Shown piece by piece: positions 42,148 to 50,764 of a DNA stretch of 64,000 nt (positions within the stretch are counted from its first letter, which is position 1; the number at the start of each line of letters is the position of its first letter). Location: positions 744,001 to 808,000 of the forward strand of contig OZ244933.1 in assembly GCA_965222065.1 (NCBI GenBank). The letters run 5' to 3'. Made by a program: the position numbers and the translations under genes. The notes beneath the pieces were generated by a model. That model was not told the origin of the DNA. It did not search any database and saw nothing but the letters and a program-made list of their open reading frames with translations. This DNA comes from GM7GCV1 sp965222065 (GTDB lineage Bacteria > Pseudomonadota > Gammaproteobacteria > Pseudomonadales > GM7GCV1).

Positions 42148-44235
42148 GTGCCTAATTCAAACAAAAAAAACTACCAGTGTGCCCTGTGCCTGTCGGACGG
42201 CATCGCCTCAATCCCCAGCCTGCCTTTATTTACTGGCGCCCGGCATCATCGATCGACCCATGGCCTGAATTTCGCATGGCAGCTTCGCGGGGTGGACCTG
42301 ATCGTGGATTGGGGTAACAAGCGTCAGGCCTTCAGAGACCAGATCGGCCGGAAAAAACCGATTGATGTCCTGCGTCTGGAGGATGGCTTTATCCGATCCC
42401 TGGGTTTGGGCGTTGAAGGAAGTCGCTCACTTTCGCTCGTCAGTGACTGGAGTGGTATCTATTACGACGCCCGTCATCCTTCCGATTTGGAAAACATACT
42501 CAATGGAAAAGATGAGCGATCAACACAGCTGGCCGGCCTCAAAGAACGGGCAGCCTCTTGTATTGGGTTGATTCAAAAGCACCAGCTCTCCAAGTACAAC
42601 AACGCACCCGAAATCACGCTGGATCCGGCAACAAAACGCAGAATACTGCTGGTGGACCAGACGGCCAATGACCTGTCCATCTCGGGCGGATTGGCAAGTG
42701 AGCAAAGCTTTACACAGATGATGCAGGATGCCCTCGCTGAAACGGATACAGAGATCCTGGTCAAAACCCATCCCGATGTACTCACTGGCAAGAAACAGGG
42801 TTATCTGGCACATGGCGACTTAACCCAGGATATTCGGCCGATTGCCGACTCCTGTAATCCTGTAAGCCTGATCAGTCAGGTCGACGAAGTCTGGTGTGTT
42901 ACCTCACAAATGGGATTTGAAGCCTGTATGGCGGGGAAAAAAGTACGTTGCTATGGCATGCCATTTTATGCCGGGTGGGGGCTGACGGAAGATCGGCAAA
43001 CGCTGGACAGGCGAAGTGCAAAACGGTCACTGGAAGAAGTATTTGCCGCCGCGTATTTGCTTTACAGCACCTATTTCGACCCGGATACCGGTGCCACGTG
43101 TGAGCTGGAAACGGTCATTGACCACATCATCCGCCAAAAACACTATTGGCGCCAAAATCGCGGGCAGTTTATCTGCCTTGGTTTCGACCAGTGGAAGCAC
43201 AGTTATGTTCGCGACTACCTGCGCAGTGACCAGAACAGTGTTCGCTTCAAATCCAGACTTACGTCTGAAGACATCGACCATAACGTCCGCTTGCTGGTCT
43301 GGGGGAATAATGCCGATAGCGAATCGGTTGAACTGGCCCGAAACAGCGGACTGGAGATTGCCACCATGGAAGACGGCTTTATCCGCTCTGTCCATCTGGG
43401 CAAGTACGGGACGGCACCGCGCTCACTGGTTATTGATCATGGCGGAATCTATTTTGACCCGGAATCGGGCTCCGATCTTGAGCGCATCCTTGCTACGGCA
43501 GACTTTTCCGAGCTGGAACAACACCAGGCCAGGGAGCTGATTGATACCATCGTCAATGGTGGGTTAAGCAAGTACAACGTCGGCGACATCAAACCGGTGA
43601 AGACGAATAAAGCGGCTTCGCAAAAACTGATTCTGGTTCCCGGTCAAGTGGGCATTGATGCCTCTATTGCCAGAGGCTGTGACCGCGTGGCCACCAACAT
43701 GGCCCTGCTGGAAGAAACGCGGCGTCTCAATCCCGATGCCTACATCTTATTTAAGCCACATCCGGACATCGTTTCAGGAAACATCAGGGAAACAGGAAAT
43801 TATCAGGATTTTGCCGATCAGATAGAGCCTTATGCCCATATTCACGCCTGCCTGGTCATTGCCGATGAGGTTCACACGATGACGTCGCTGGTGGGCTTTG
43901 AAGCCTTGCTTCGGGGTATTCCCACCACAACCTATGGCCGGCCCTTTTACGCCGGCTGGGGCCTTACCCGGGACCTGAGTACCCGAGCCATGCGAAACCG
44001 CGGAAGAGCTCTAACCGTGGAACAACTTGTTGCCGGGGTCTATCTTCGCTATCCAAGATATATCAATCCCGATACCCGGGAATTTACAACCACCATAAGA
44101 TCACTAAAGGCGTTACAAAAAGAACTGGCTGAAATTGGTCACACGCCACTCAGCAGTTCATTGATAAAACGGTGGTATATGAAAGCCCGATACGGTGGGT
44201 GGGGGATCCTGAAATCGTTGATATCGAGAGACTGA
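42148..44235 (+). CDS. kpsC: Capsule beta-Kdo transferase KpsC
   Basis: KpsC and KpsS build the poly-beta-Kdo linker on lyso-phosphatidylglycerol that anchors ABC-exported capsules. The 695 residues contain two tandem halves: LEDGFIRSLGLG ... SGIYYDA in the first and MEDGFIRSVHLG ... GGIYFDP in the second. Each half continues into a KTHPD / FKPHPD motif and a CYGMPFYAGWGLT / TYGRPFYAGWGLT block, as in dual-module KpsC. The start codon is GTG at 42148, without a good ribosome-binding site. E. coli KpsC has 675 residues. Confidence 0.94.
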   Translation: MPNSNKKNYQCALCLSDGIASIPSLPLFTGARHHRSTHGLNFAWQLRGVDLIVDWGNKRQAFRDQIGRKKPIDVLRLEDGFIRSLGLGVEGSRSLSLVSDWSGIYYDARHPSDLENILNGKDERSTQLAGLKERAASCIGLIQKHQLSKYNNAPEITLDPATKRRILLVDQTANDLSISGGLASEQSFTQMMQDALAETDTEILVKTHPDVLTGKKQGYLAHGDLTQDIRPIADSCNPVSLISQVDEVWCVTSQMGFEACMAGKKVRCYGMPFYAGWGLTEDRQTLDRRSAKRSLEEVFAAAYLLYSTYFDPDTGATCELETVIDHIIRQKHYWRQNRGQFICLGFDQWKHSYVRDYLRSDQNSVRFKSRLTSEDIDHNVRLLVWGNNADSESVELARNSGLEIATMEDGFIRSVHLGKYGTAPRSLVIDHGGIYFDPESGSDLERILATADFSELEQHQARELIDTIVNGGLSKYNVGDIKPVKTNKAASQKLILVPGQVGIDASIARGCDRVATNMALLEETRRLNPDAYILFKPHPDIVSGNIRETGNYQDFADQIEPYAHIHACLVIADEVHTMTSLVGFEALLRGIPTTTYGRPFYAGWGLTRDLSTRAMRNRGRALTVEQLVAGVYLRYPRYINPDTREFTTTIRSLKALQKELAEIGHTPLSSSLIKRWYMKARYGGWGILKSLISRD

Positions 44236-44243
44236 CAGTGAGT

Positions 44244-45110
44244 TTATTCTGATTGCCAGCGCCAGGCACTTTCGGTGCCAAACAGCGTGGCCATACCGGC
44301 ATGATTGGTCACATGAGCGGACGAATGGCAGGTGATTTTGCCCTTGATATCTCCCCCGACCAATTGCAAGTCACCCAGGATATCCAGCACCTTGTGTCGA
44401 ACCATATCGTTCGCATGTCTGAGCCCGGAAGGGTTTATCGGCCGCCCAAAGGCATAGACAACCGCCGTATTTAAACCCGCTCCCCGCAATACAGGATTTT
44501 TCAGGAAGTTCCCCACCAGCTTTGGCAGCCAGATATCCTTCAATCGGCCCCACGCCCTGGCCGCTATAATTTCCTGGCGGAATAGTTCCGGTGTCATCTC
44601 GCCTGTCCAGGGCATGTGCCCGTATTCGCCGGGATAAATATTGATATCCACGGCAAACCCGTCATGGGGCTCAAATGAAAATTTTCGGTGTTCATTCTCA
44701 TAGTGAACGGGTTTCAATATCTCCAACACCCGTCGCTTGTTGCCCAGTGCCTGTGTTCCTGCAGATTCGATGAGCTCGACAATAGGCAACGCACTGCCGT
44801 CAAGAATCGGAACCTCTTCTCCTTCAATTTCAACATCCAGATTATCTATGCCCGTGGCATAACAGGCGGCCATTAAATGCTCTATGGTACGAACCGAGGT
44901 CCCCTGCTCATTGGCAATACAGGTACAGGCCGGATAACGAATGACCCGATTCCACAGGGCCGGGATCCAGTTATCTGAGGCCTTTCCATCCAGTCGATGA
45001 AACTGAACTCCACGGCCAGCCGGTGCAGGTTTCAGGCGCACAATGGCATTGCGTCCACTATGCATGCCCTTGCCGTTAAAACGGACCTCTTTTGCGATGG
45101 TTTTCTGCAA
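44244..45110 (-). CDS. Divergent LpxC paralogue (UDP-acyl-GlcNAc deacetylase family)
   Basis: 288 residues. LpxC is the zinc deacetylase of lipid A synthesis. Zn ligands H78, H239 and D243 and catalytic E77, K240 and H266 sit at almost the same numbers as in E. coli (TIEHLMAA, VRHKVLDILGDL, SAHVTNH). Around them the sequence is unlike housekeeping LpxC: the usual ARTFGF block reads AARAWGRLKDIWLP. The start is TTG at 45110, with GGAGGA 5 bases upstream; the frame can be read back to another TTG at 45128. It lies between kpsC and kpsS, convergent with kpsC. The housekeeping lpxC normally lies near ftsZ, so this is probably a second copy for a capsule-related substrate. Confidence 0.85.
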   Translation of the reverse strand: MQKTIAKEVRFNGKGMHSGRNAIVRLKPAPAGRGVQFHRLDGKASDNWIPALWNRVIRYPACTCIANEQGTSVRTIEHLMAACYATGIDNLDVEIEGEEVPILDGSALPIVELIESAGTQALGNKRRVLEILKPVHYENEHRKFSFEPHDGFAVDINIYPGEYGHMPWTGEMTPELFRQEIIAARAWGRLKDIWLPKLVGNFLKNPVLRGAGLNTAVVYAFGRPINPSGLRHANDMVRHKVLDILGDLQLVGGDIKGKITCHSSAHVTNHAGMATLFGTESAWRWQSE

Positions 45111-45167
45111 AAATTCCTCCAAAAACAATGAATTGCCACCCGAAACCTGAAATCATGCAGGTTTACC

Positions 45168-45196
45168 TTGACTAACGAACAGCAGATTCGTAATGT
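45168..45196 (+). promoter_or_regulatory. Candidate kpsS promoter
   Basis: TTGACT (45168-45173) is followed after 17 bases by TAATGT (45191-45196), a good -35 with a poor -10. It lies in the 174-base divergent gap between the LpxC paralogue and kpsS. It would give a leader of about 80 bases before the ATG at 45285. Confidence 0.35.
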
Positions 45197-45284
45197 CGCG
45201 CATCGATTCTGCGCATTCTGAATGCTCTTCCGGGCACACAACAAGCGGAAATATACCAACAGACGAGCATCTCCACGAAGAAAT

Positions 45285-46508
45285 ATGCCCGAAGCCCGCC
45301 ATTTCCTCTTTTTGCAGGGGCCGATTTCACCCTTTTTTCCCCTCCTGGCAAAGAAGCTGGAAACCCAGGGACACCGGATTTTCAAAATCAATCTCAATCT
45401 GGGCGACCAGCTTCACTGGAAATGCACGCATACAACCAATTATCGTGGCTCACTATCACGCTGGGAAAACTGGATTGGGCAATATCTGGACGACCACCGG
45501 ATTACCGATATTCTTTTGCTCGGCGAGCAACGTGAATACCACCAGATAGCCATCAAAATTGCCCAGCGTCAGGGTATCCAGGTTGTCGTCACTGATTTTG
45601 GCTACCTGCGCCCCGACTGGATCACCTTTGAACATAATGGCATGTCTACAGAGTCCCTGTTTCCCAAAAACCCCGGGGCTATCCTGGAGCTGGCTGATCG
45701 CTGTCGCCATCGGGAAATGGGCAAGGTTTACGAGGACTCTTTCTTCAATCAGGCATTTTGGGATGTCCTGTACCACTTTGCCGCCATATTAGGCTGGGCA
45801 TTATTCCCGGGCTACGATAATTTCCGGCGCCATAACCCGGTCCAGGATTATTTTGGCATTCTGCTGCGGCTTGTTCGCCGCAGGTGGGTCGAGCCAAAAG
45901 CCAATGAATTTGTGCGCTGGATCAGCAAAAGCGATATACGCTACTTTGTGTATCCCTTACAGCTGCAACATGATTACTCCATTCAGGCCTATTCTCCCTA
46001 TACCGGCAACGAACAGCCGATGGAAGATATATTGAGGTCATTCGCACATGCTGCCCCGGACGATGCTCACCTGGTGGTTAAAATTCACCCTCTCGACCCG
46101 AGCCCCTTCAAGTGGAAACATCTGGTGCTGTCTGATGCCAGGCGTCTGAACATTCTTGACCGTGTCCATTTTCTCGATGGGGGGAACCTTTACAAGCTGC
46201 TTTACTCTGCCCAGGGCGTGGTGACCATTAACAGTACAACCGGCATTGCCACTTTACAGGAAGGCATAGCCACCAAAATACTCGGTCAAGCCATTTATAA
46301 CATCGAAGGACTGGTCAGCAGGCAGCCGCTGGATGAGTTCTGGAATGATCCGCAACACCCGGACATCCCGTTACGCGATGCCTTCATTAAGGCCCTGGCC
46401 GATACGGTTCAGCTAAAGGGAACGTACTATCAGCAGCCGGGCCTGGATAATGCCGTTGAAGAAGCTGTCGACCGGCTGATCAATAACAAAATCAACCAGC
46501 CTTCATAG
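45285..46508 (+). CDS. kpsS: Capsule beta-Kdo transferase KpsS
   Basis: KpsS adds the first Kdo to lyso-phosphatidylglycerol before KpsC extends it. From the ATG at 45285 (MPEARHFLFLQGPISPFFPLLAKKL) there are 407 residues; E. coli KpsS has 389. The GPISPFF N-terminal motif, DFGYLRPDWITFE, VVKIHPLDP and INSTTGI are family hallmarks. The frame is open upstream to 45222, but those residues are basic and not conserved. GAAGAAAT precedes the chosen start. It is convergent with trmJ and marks the right edge of the capsule island. Confidence 0.92.
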   Translation: MPEARHFLFLQGPISPFFPLLAKKLETQGHRIFKINLNLGDQLHWKCTHTTNYRGSLSRWENWIGQYLDDHRITDILLLGEQREYHQIAIKIAQRQGIQVVVTDFGYLRPDWITFEHNGMSTESLFPKNPGAILELADRCRHREMGKVYEDSFFNQAFWDVLYHFAAILGWALFPGYDNFRRHNPVQDYFGILLRLVRRRWVEPKANEFVRWISKSDIRYFVYPLQLQHDYSIQAYSPYTGNEQPMEDILRSFAHAAPDDAHLVVKIHPLDPSPFKWKHLVLSDARRLNILDRVHFLDGGNLYKLLYSAQGVVTINSTTGIATLQEGIATKILGQAIYNIEGLVSRQPLDEFWNDPQHPDIPLRDAFIKALADTVQLKGTYYQQPGLDNAVEEAVDRLINNKINQPS

Positions 46509-46521
46509 CGTCCGGCGAACA

Positions 46522-47250
46522 CTAGTTCCGCTTTTCCGTACTGGATAAAAAGCCCCTGAGAATCTGGACCTCCGACTCATCCGGACGGATACGATTAAAC
46601 ATGCGACGCAGGCGGGTCATGGTCTGCCTTGGGTTATCCGGGTTATGAAAACCGGTTTTTACCATGGCCTGTTCAAAGTGCTCCACCAGCCTCTCGACTG
46701 ACTCGCTCGACGCCAGTGGCTCGTCCCATTGCTCGCGGATAGGCAACTCACCGTCCGCGTAAAGCAGTTGCATGCGCAGTTCGTAGGCAACCACCTGGAC
46801 CGCCGCGCTGAGGTTTAGGGAGCTGTATTCCGGGTTGGATGGTATATGGACATGCAAATGACAGCGCTGTAGCTCTTCGTTGGTCAACCCACTGTGTTCG
46901 CGCCCAAACACCAGGGCAATTTCGGACGCCTCTGGCTCTTTTAATATCCGCTCACCGCATTCGCGTGGGTCAACAAGTGGCCAGGGAATTCGGCGCTCCC
47001 GGGCACTGGTGCCAACGATCAGATGACAGTCGGCTATAGCCTGATCAAAACTGTCGACAACCACAGCGGATTCCAGAAGCTCTGAAGCGCCTGCGGCACG
47101 CCAGATCGCACGGTCTGAAGGGAATACTTCCGGTTGAACCAGTACCAGTCGATTTAGCCCCATGTTCTTCATGGCCCGGGCTGCACCGCCGATATTCCCG
47201 GGCTGCGTGGTGTTTACCAAAACGACACGGACATTATTCAAATTTCGCAA
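46522..47250 (-). CDS. trmJ: tRNA 2'-O-methyltransferase TrmJ
   Basis: SPOUT-class methyltransferase that modifies nucleotide 32 of tRNAs. Knot motifs are visible as NTTQPGNIGGAARAMKNMGL, ALVFGREHSGLTNEEL and IPSNPEYSSLNLSAAVQVVAYELR. 242 residues. It begins with TTG at 47250 (a second TTG three codons later is possible). It diverges from suhB, as in Pseudomonas. Downstream relatives carry cysE and iscR; here the capsule island lies between. Confidence 0.94.
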   Translation of the reverse strand: MRNLNNVRVVLVNTTQPGNIGGAARAMKNMGLNRLVLVQPEVFPSDRAIWRAAGASELLESAVVVDSFDQAIADCHLIVGTSARERRIPWPLVDPRECGERILKEPEASEIALVFGREHSGLTNEELQRCHLHVHIPSNPEYSSLNLSAAVQVVAYELRMQLLYADGELPIREQWDEPLASSESVERLVEHFEQAMVKTGFHNPDNPRQTMTRLRRMFNRIRPDESEVQILRGFLSSTEKRN

Positions 47251-47320
47251 GATCAGTCACTCCAGAGCGTTATTCGGAGTGGCGATTATCCGGATACCAC
47301 ACTCGAACGCAATTATCTCT

Positions 47321-47339
47321 GCGATTCTGCTAGAATCGC
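47321..47339. promoter_or_regulatory. Palindrome over a possible suhB extended -10 element
   Basis: GCGATTCT, GCT, AGAATCGC: perfect 8-base arms. Within it TGCTAGAAT resembles an extended -10 promoter on the plus strand, giving a leader of about 45 bases before suhB. The site lies midway between the divergent trmJ and suhB genes and could be an operator for both. Confidence 0.4.
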
Positions 47340-47386
47340 CGCCGACCCCAAAAGCCGACTACCCCTTTTATATAAGCAGATTTTTT

Positions 47387-48199
47387 ATGCAACCGATGTT
47401 ACGCATTGCCCTAAACGCCGCGCGAAAAGCAGGGCAAATTATTGATCGGGCTTTTCGAGAAGTGGACGCCATTCCCGTGGAAAAAAAGCGCGCCAACGAC
47501 TTTGTTACAGCTATCGACCGCGCGTCCGAAAAAACCATTATTGATGAAATTAAAAACGCCCACCCCAAACACCGTTTTATCGGTGAAGAAATGGGTGAAC
47601 ACGGGCCAAAGGATGCCGAATATGAATGGATTATTGATCCACTGGATGGCACCACCAATTTTGTCAGGGGTATTCCCCAGTTTGCCGTTTCTATTGCTTG
47701 TCGTTACAAGGGGAAGCTGGAACACGCCGTGGTCTACGACCCGGTTAAACGCGACGAATTCTGTGCTTCCCGAGGTCAGGGAGCCACGTTAAACGGGCGC
47801 AAAATCCGGGTCTCAAACCCCAAATCTCTGACTGGTGCCCTGCTGGTGACCGGCATCCCCTTTACACCGGAAACACTCAAATATGCCGACGAGTACTTCG
47901 ACACCTGCAAGGCCTTACTGGCAAACAATACGGCGGGCATTCGTCGACCAGGCGCGGCATCACTGGATCTCGCCTATCTGGCAGCCGGCCGATTTGACGG
48001 CTTTTGGGAGATGAACCTCAAACCCTGGGATATTGCCGCAGGCGTCTTGTTGCTCCGCGAGGCCGGCGCCCTGATCAGTGATCTGTCCGGTGGCGAGACC
48101 TATATGACCAAAGGCAATTTACTTGCTGCCAGCCCGAAAATTTACAAGGAAATGTTGCCCATCGTTAAACAGCATCTGGGCGATAAAATTATCAAGTGA
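47387..48199 (+). CDS. suhB: Inositol-1-monophosphatase family protein SuhB
   Basis: Mg-dependent phosphatase and, in E. coli, a component of the rRNA transcription antitermination complex. Metal ligands are E67 (GEEMG), D84 and D87 (IIDPLDGTTNF) and a C-terminal WDIAAG aspartate. 270 residues from the ATG at 47387, matching the family N-terminus MQPMLRIALNAARKAGQ. The frame is open further upstream, but that part overlaps trmJ. Its stop overlaps the next gene (GTGA). Confidence 0.96.
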   Translation: MQPMLRIALNAARKAGQIIDRAFREVDAIPVEKKRANDFVTAIDRASEKTIIDEIKNAHPKHRFIGEEMGEHGPKDAEYEWIIDPLDGTTNFVRGIPQFAVSIACRYKGKLEHAVVYDPVKRDEFCASRGQGATLNGRKIRVSNPKSLTGALLVTGIPFTPETLKYADEYFDTCKALLANNTAGIRRPGAASLDLAYLAAGRFDGFWEMNLKPWDIAAGVLLLREAGALISDLSGGETYMTKGNLLAASPKIYKEMLPIVKQHLGDKIIK

Positions 48200-49338
48200 G
48201 TATTTATCGCCGGCATGTTTTTTACATTCCCGGCTATGAGCCGCGCGGGCCGGTTTTCTATGAAAAACTGTTTCGCAAGCACCTGCTTCGATTCGCACGC
48301 CTGAACAGGCTGAAACCCAGGGTATCCGGCACCGATATACAGACACTTTACCACCGTGTTGTTGTGAATATGGACGAGCTTGAGCTCACCTACGATATTC
48401 TCGATAACGCGGACGTTCTGCAGCCACACAGCCGCATATCTCGCTGGAAGTTTTATTTTCTGCTGGTCTATTTCACCCCAAAAGCCATCCGGTCAATCCT
48501 GCGTCCCAGTTGTCGCCATGTGCAATGGGCCTGGATGGTTGCCCTGGCCCCCTGGCTCTTTGTCTATGTCGCCCTGGCAAGTTTATGTCTGGTGTTTGCC
48601 GGTAGCTTTTGGCTGCTGACCAGCCTGGGGCTGACGACACTAATTTCCGCGCCAGTCTCCCTGATACCTGTGACCTTTCTCTGGCGAATATTTGAAAAGG
48701 AATACCGGCACCAGAATATCGCCCGCATATTTGACAGCTCCCGGTTTTTTCTCGATGGCAAGGATCCCATTCAGACACAAATGGCCCAACGTCTTGATGC
48801 CTTTGCCGACTTGATAGAAAAACAGATTCTTGAAAGTGATGCCGACGAATATGTGATCGTCGGTCATAGTTCAGGCTCTGTGCTCGCCTCACGAGTTGCC
48901 GCCATCCTGGTTGATCGGCCGAGCCTCAAGGAGCAATCGTTAACCCTGGTTTGCATGGGCTCGGTATACCAACTGGAGCTTTGCAGCCAAACCCATTTTG
49001 ATGCACAAAATCAGGTTTATCGAAAGTTGCGCGACAGCCAGCAATTACAATGGGCAGAAGTATTTTCCGCCTTTGATGCCTTTTGTCCCCAGCGTATGAA
49101 CCCCTGTGACGAAAAATTACGGCCCGAAGAAGGCTCCTCTCGACCAATTTATCGATCCGCCAACTTTAAAAAGAACCTGAATCCCGATAAATTTCAAAAA
49201 CTGAGGCGAAACCTGCTATGGATTCATATGCAGTACATACTCTCTTCCGACTATGCAATCACGTTTGACTACTTCAAGATGCTGACAGGCCGGGCGCCGG
49301 TTTTTGCTTATCTAAAAAACCCGGAACAGTGCAAATAA
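48196..49338 (+). CDS. Membrane alpha/beta-hydrolase-like protein, unknown function
   Basis: 380 residues. A nucleophile-elbow motif GHSSG at 223-227 (YVIVGHSSGSVLASRVAAIL) suggests a serine hydrolase fold; the first strand may be RRHVFYIPGYEPRG. Two hydrophobic segments at about 112-140 and 143-165 interrupt the fold, so the protein is probably anchored in the inner membrane. Translation starts at GTG inside the suhB stop (GTGA), indicating coupling. A cytochrome P450 follows after 4 bases, which suggests a lipid substrate. I do not recognise a named family. Confidence 0.75.
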   Translation: MSIYRRHVFYIPGYEPRGPVFYEKLFRKHLLRFARLNRLKPRVSGTDIQTLYHRVVVNMDELELTYDILDNADVLQPHSRISRWKFYFLLVYFTPKAIRSILRPSCRHVQWAWMVALAPWLFVYVALASLCLVFAGSFWLLTSLGLTTLISAPVSLIPVTFLWRIFEKEYRHQNIARIFDSSRFFLDGKDPIQTQMAQRLDAFADLIEKQILESDADEYVIVGHSSGSVLASRVAAILVDRPSLKEQSLTLVCMGSVYQLELCSQTHFDAQNQVYRKLRDSQQLQWAEVFSAFDAFCPQRMNPCDEKLRPEEGSSRPIYRSANFKKNLNPDKFQKLRRNLLWIHMQYILSSDYAITFDYFKMLTGRAPVFAYLKNPEQCK

Positions 49339-49342
49339 TCAG

Positions 49343-50749
49343 ATGAAGAATCCAGAATCAGGCTGCCCTTTTCATCCCCCCAAACCCAAAATCTACAAGG
49401 GCCAAACAGGCTTTAACGTGCTGGGCAAAGGCGCCAAGCGTGACCTTTTTTCTATTTTTGATAAAAAATCCTATCAACTGAAAATGTCACGACAGCCCAT
49501 GCTGTTTCGCGACATTTTCCTGATCAACAATCCGGCAAATTTTCGTCAGTTACTGATTGAAATGCCTGATCGGGTTCCCAAAAGCGAGTTACTACGTCAG
49601 GCTCTTGAACCACTGGTGGGTGATGGCATTTTTCTATCAAACGGGGCGACCTGGCACCGTCGCAGGGCCATGGTTGAGCCCGCCTTTCGGGCACTGACAC
49701 CCACAACGACGTTTGATCATATCAATGGTGCTGTGGATGACATGATCACCCGCCTGGACAATCGAACCGGCGGACATCACTTTGATCTTGAGGCTGAATT
49801 GTCCCACGTTACTGCCGATGCAATTTTCAGGGCTATTTTTTCGGAAAAGCTGGATAGCCTGGTCGCACAAGACCTATTCACCAGCATGCAAAATTATCAG
49901 CATTCGCTGCCCCTTCTTAGCCTAAAAAGCATACTCGGGCTGCCCAGATGGCTACCGGGCGGTGTCAGCCGGGAAGGCAAAAAATACGCGGGAAGGATTC
50001 GTGAAGTTCTAAACCAACTGATACAAAACCGCCTGACTTCCAATATTGAAAAAGATGATCTTTTGCAAAAGCTTATTGAAGCCAGGGATGAACAGGGAAA
50101 AGGGTTTACCGAGAAAGAACTGGTTGATGAGATTGCCGTTCTTTTTCTTGCCGGCCATGAAACAACCGCTTCGGTGCTTTGTTGGGCCATCTTCCTGACT
50201 CGACAGGACCGCACTGCCCACAATCTGATTTTGCATGAAATCAGGACACAACTCGGCGACCAGCCAATCAATTATCAGGCATTAAAAAAGCTGGAAACCA
50301 GCAAAGATCTGTTTGCCGAAGCACTCAGGCTTTATCCGCCGGTTCCTTTTTTTACTCGCGAACTTTCCCAATCCACGCCCATGCGCGACTGGATCATGAA
50401 AAAAGGAGCCATGGTCGTGGTTTCACCCTGGCTTATTCATCGGCACAGGCAATTCTGGAAAGACCCGGACAGCTTTATCGCCAGGCGCTTTTCCCGGGGG
50501 CAAAAAGACAAGGTCGACAAGCGCGCCTACCTCCCCTTTGGAATTGGACCCCGCGTTTGCCCCGGTGCGGCCTTTGCGCTGATGGAGGGGCCCCTGATCC
50601 TGGCCAGCCTGTTTCAACAGTTTGAATTTGAGATCGAATCAGATCCTGAGCTTCGCCCGGTATGCCGCCTGACAACAAGGCCCTCACACCCGATTTACAT
50701 GAAGATTACCGCTCGCAAGCAGTCAGAAAAAAACACCGAATCAGGGTAG
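49343..50749 (+). CDS. Cytochrome P450
   Basis: Haem-thiolate monooxygenase of 468 residues. The haem cysteine is C406 in FGIGPRVCPG, the I-helix oxygen-activation motif is AGHETT at 270-275, and the K-helix ExxR is E326-R329 (EALRLYPP). No membrane anchor is seen, so it is a soluble class I bacterial P450 that would need a ferredoxin and reductase from elsewhere. The sequence style resembles the CYP4/CYP102-like fatty-acyl hydroxylase branch. It follows the hydrolase-like gene by 4 bases and converges on two sterol-desaturase-type genes. The last codons lie in a degenerate copy of an intergenic repeat. Confidence 0.95.
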   Translation: MKNPESGCPFHPPKPKIYKGQTGFNVLGKGAKRDLFSIFDKKSYQLKMSRQPMLFRDIFLINNPANFRQLLIEMPDRVPKSELLRQALEPLVGDGIFLSNGATWHRRRAMVEPAFRALTPTTTFDHINGAVDDMITRLDNRTGGHHFDLEAELSHVTADAIFRAIFSEKLDSLVAQDLFTSMQNYQHSLPLLSLKSILGLPRWLPGGVSREGKKYAGRIREVLNQLIQNRLTSNIEKDDLLQKLIEARDEQGKGFTEKELVDEIAVLFLAGHETTASVLCWAIFLTRQDRTAHNLILHEIRTQLGDQPINYQALKKLETSKDLFAEALRLYPPVPFFTRELSQSTPMRDWIMKKGAMVVVSPWLIHRHRQFWKDPDSFIARRFSRGQKDKVDKRAYLPFGIGPRVCPGAAFALMEGPLILASLFQQFEFEIESDPELRPVCRLTTRPSHPIYMKITARKQSEKNTESG

Positions 50750-50764
50750 GTTTTACTCTGATTC
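50738..50764. repeat. Degenerate repeat hairpin spanning two stop codons
   Basis: Arms GAATCAGGGTA (50738-50748) and TACTCTGATTC (50754-50764) pair at 10 of 11 positions. On the minus strand the sequence GGAATCAGAGTAAAA differs by two bases from the GGGGTCAGAGTAAAA repeat at 4603. Both the P450 stop (50747-50749) and the desaturase stop (50753-50755) lie inside it. It may also act as a two-way terminator, though it lacks a T-run. Confidence 0.55.
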
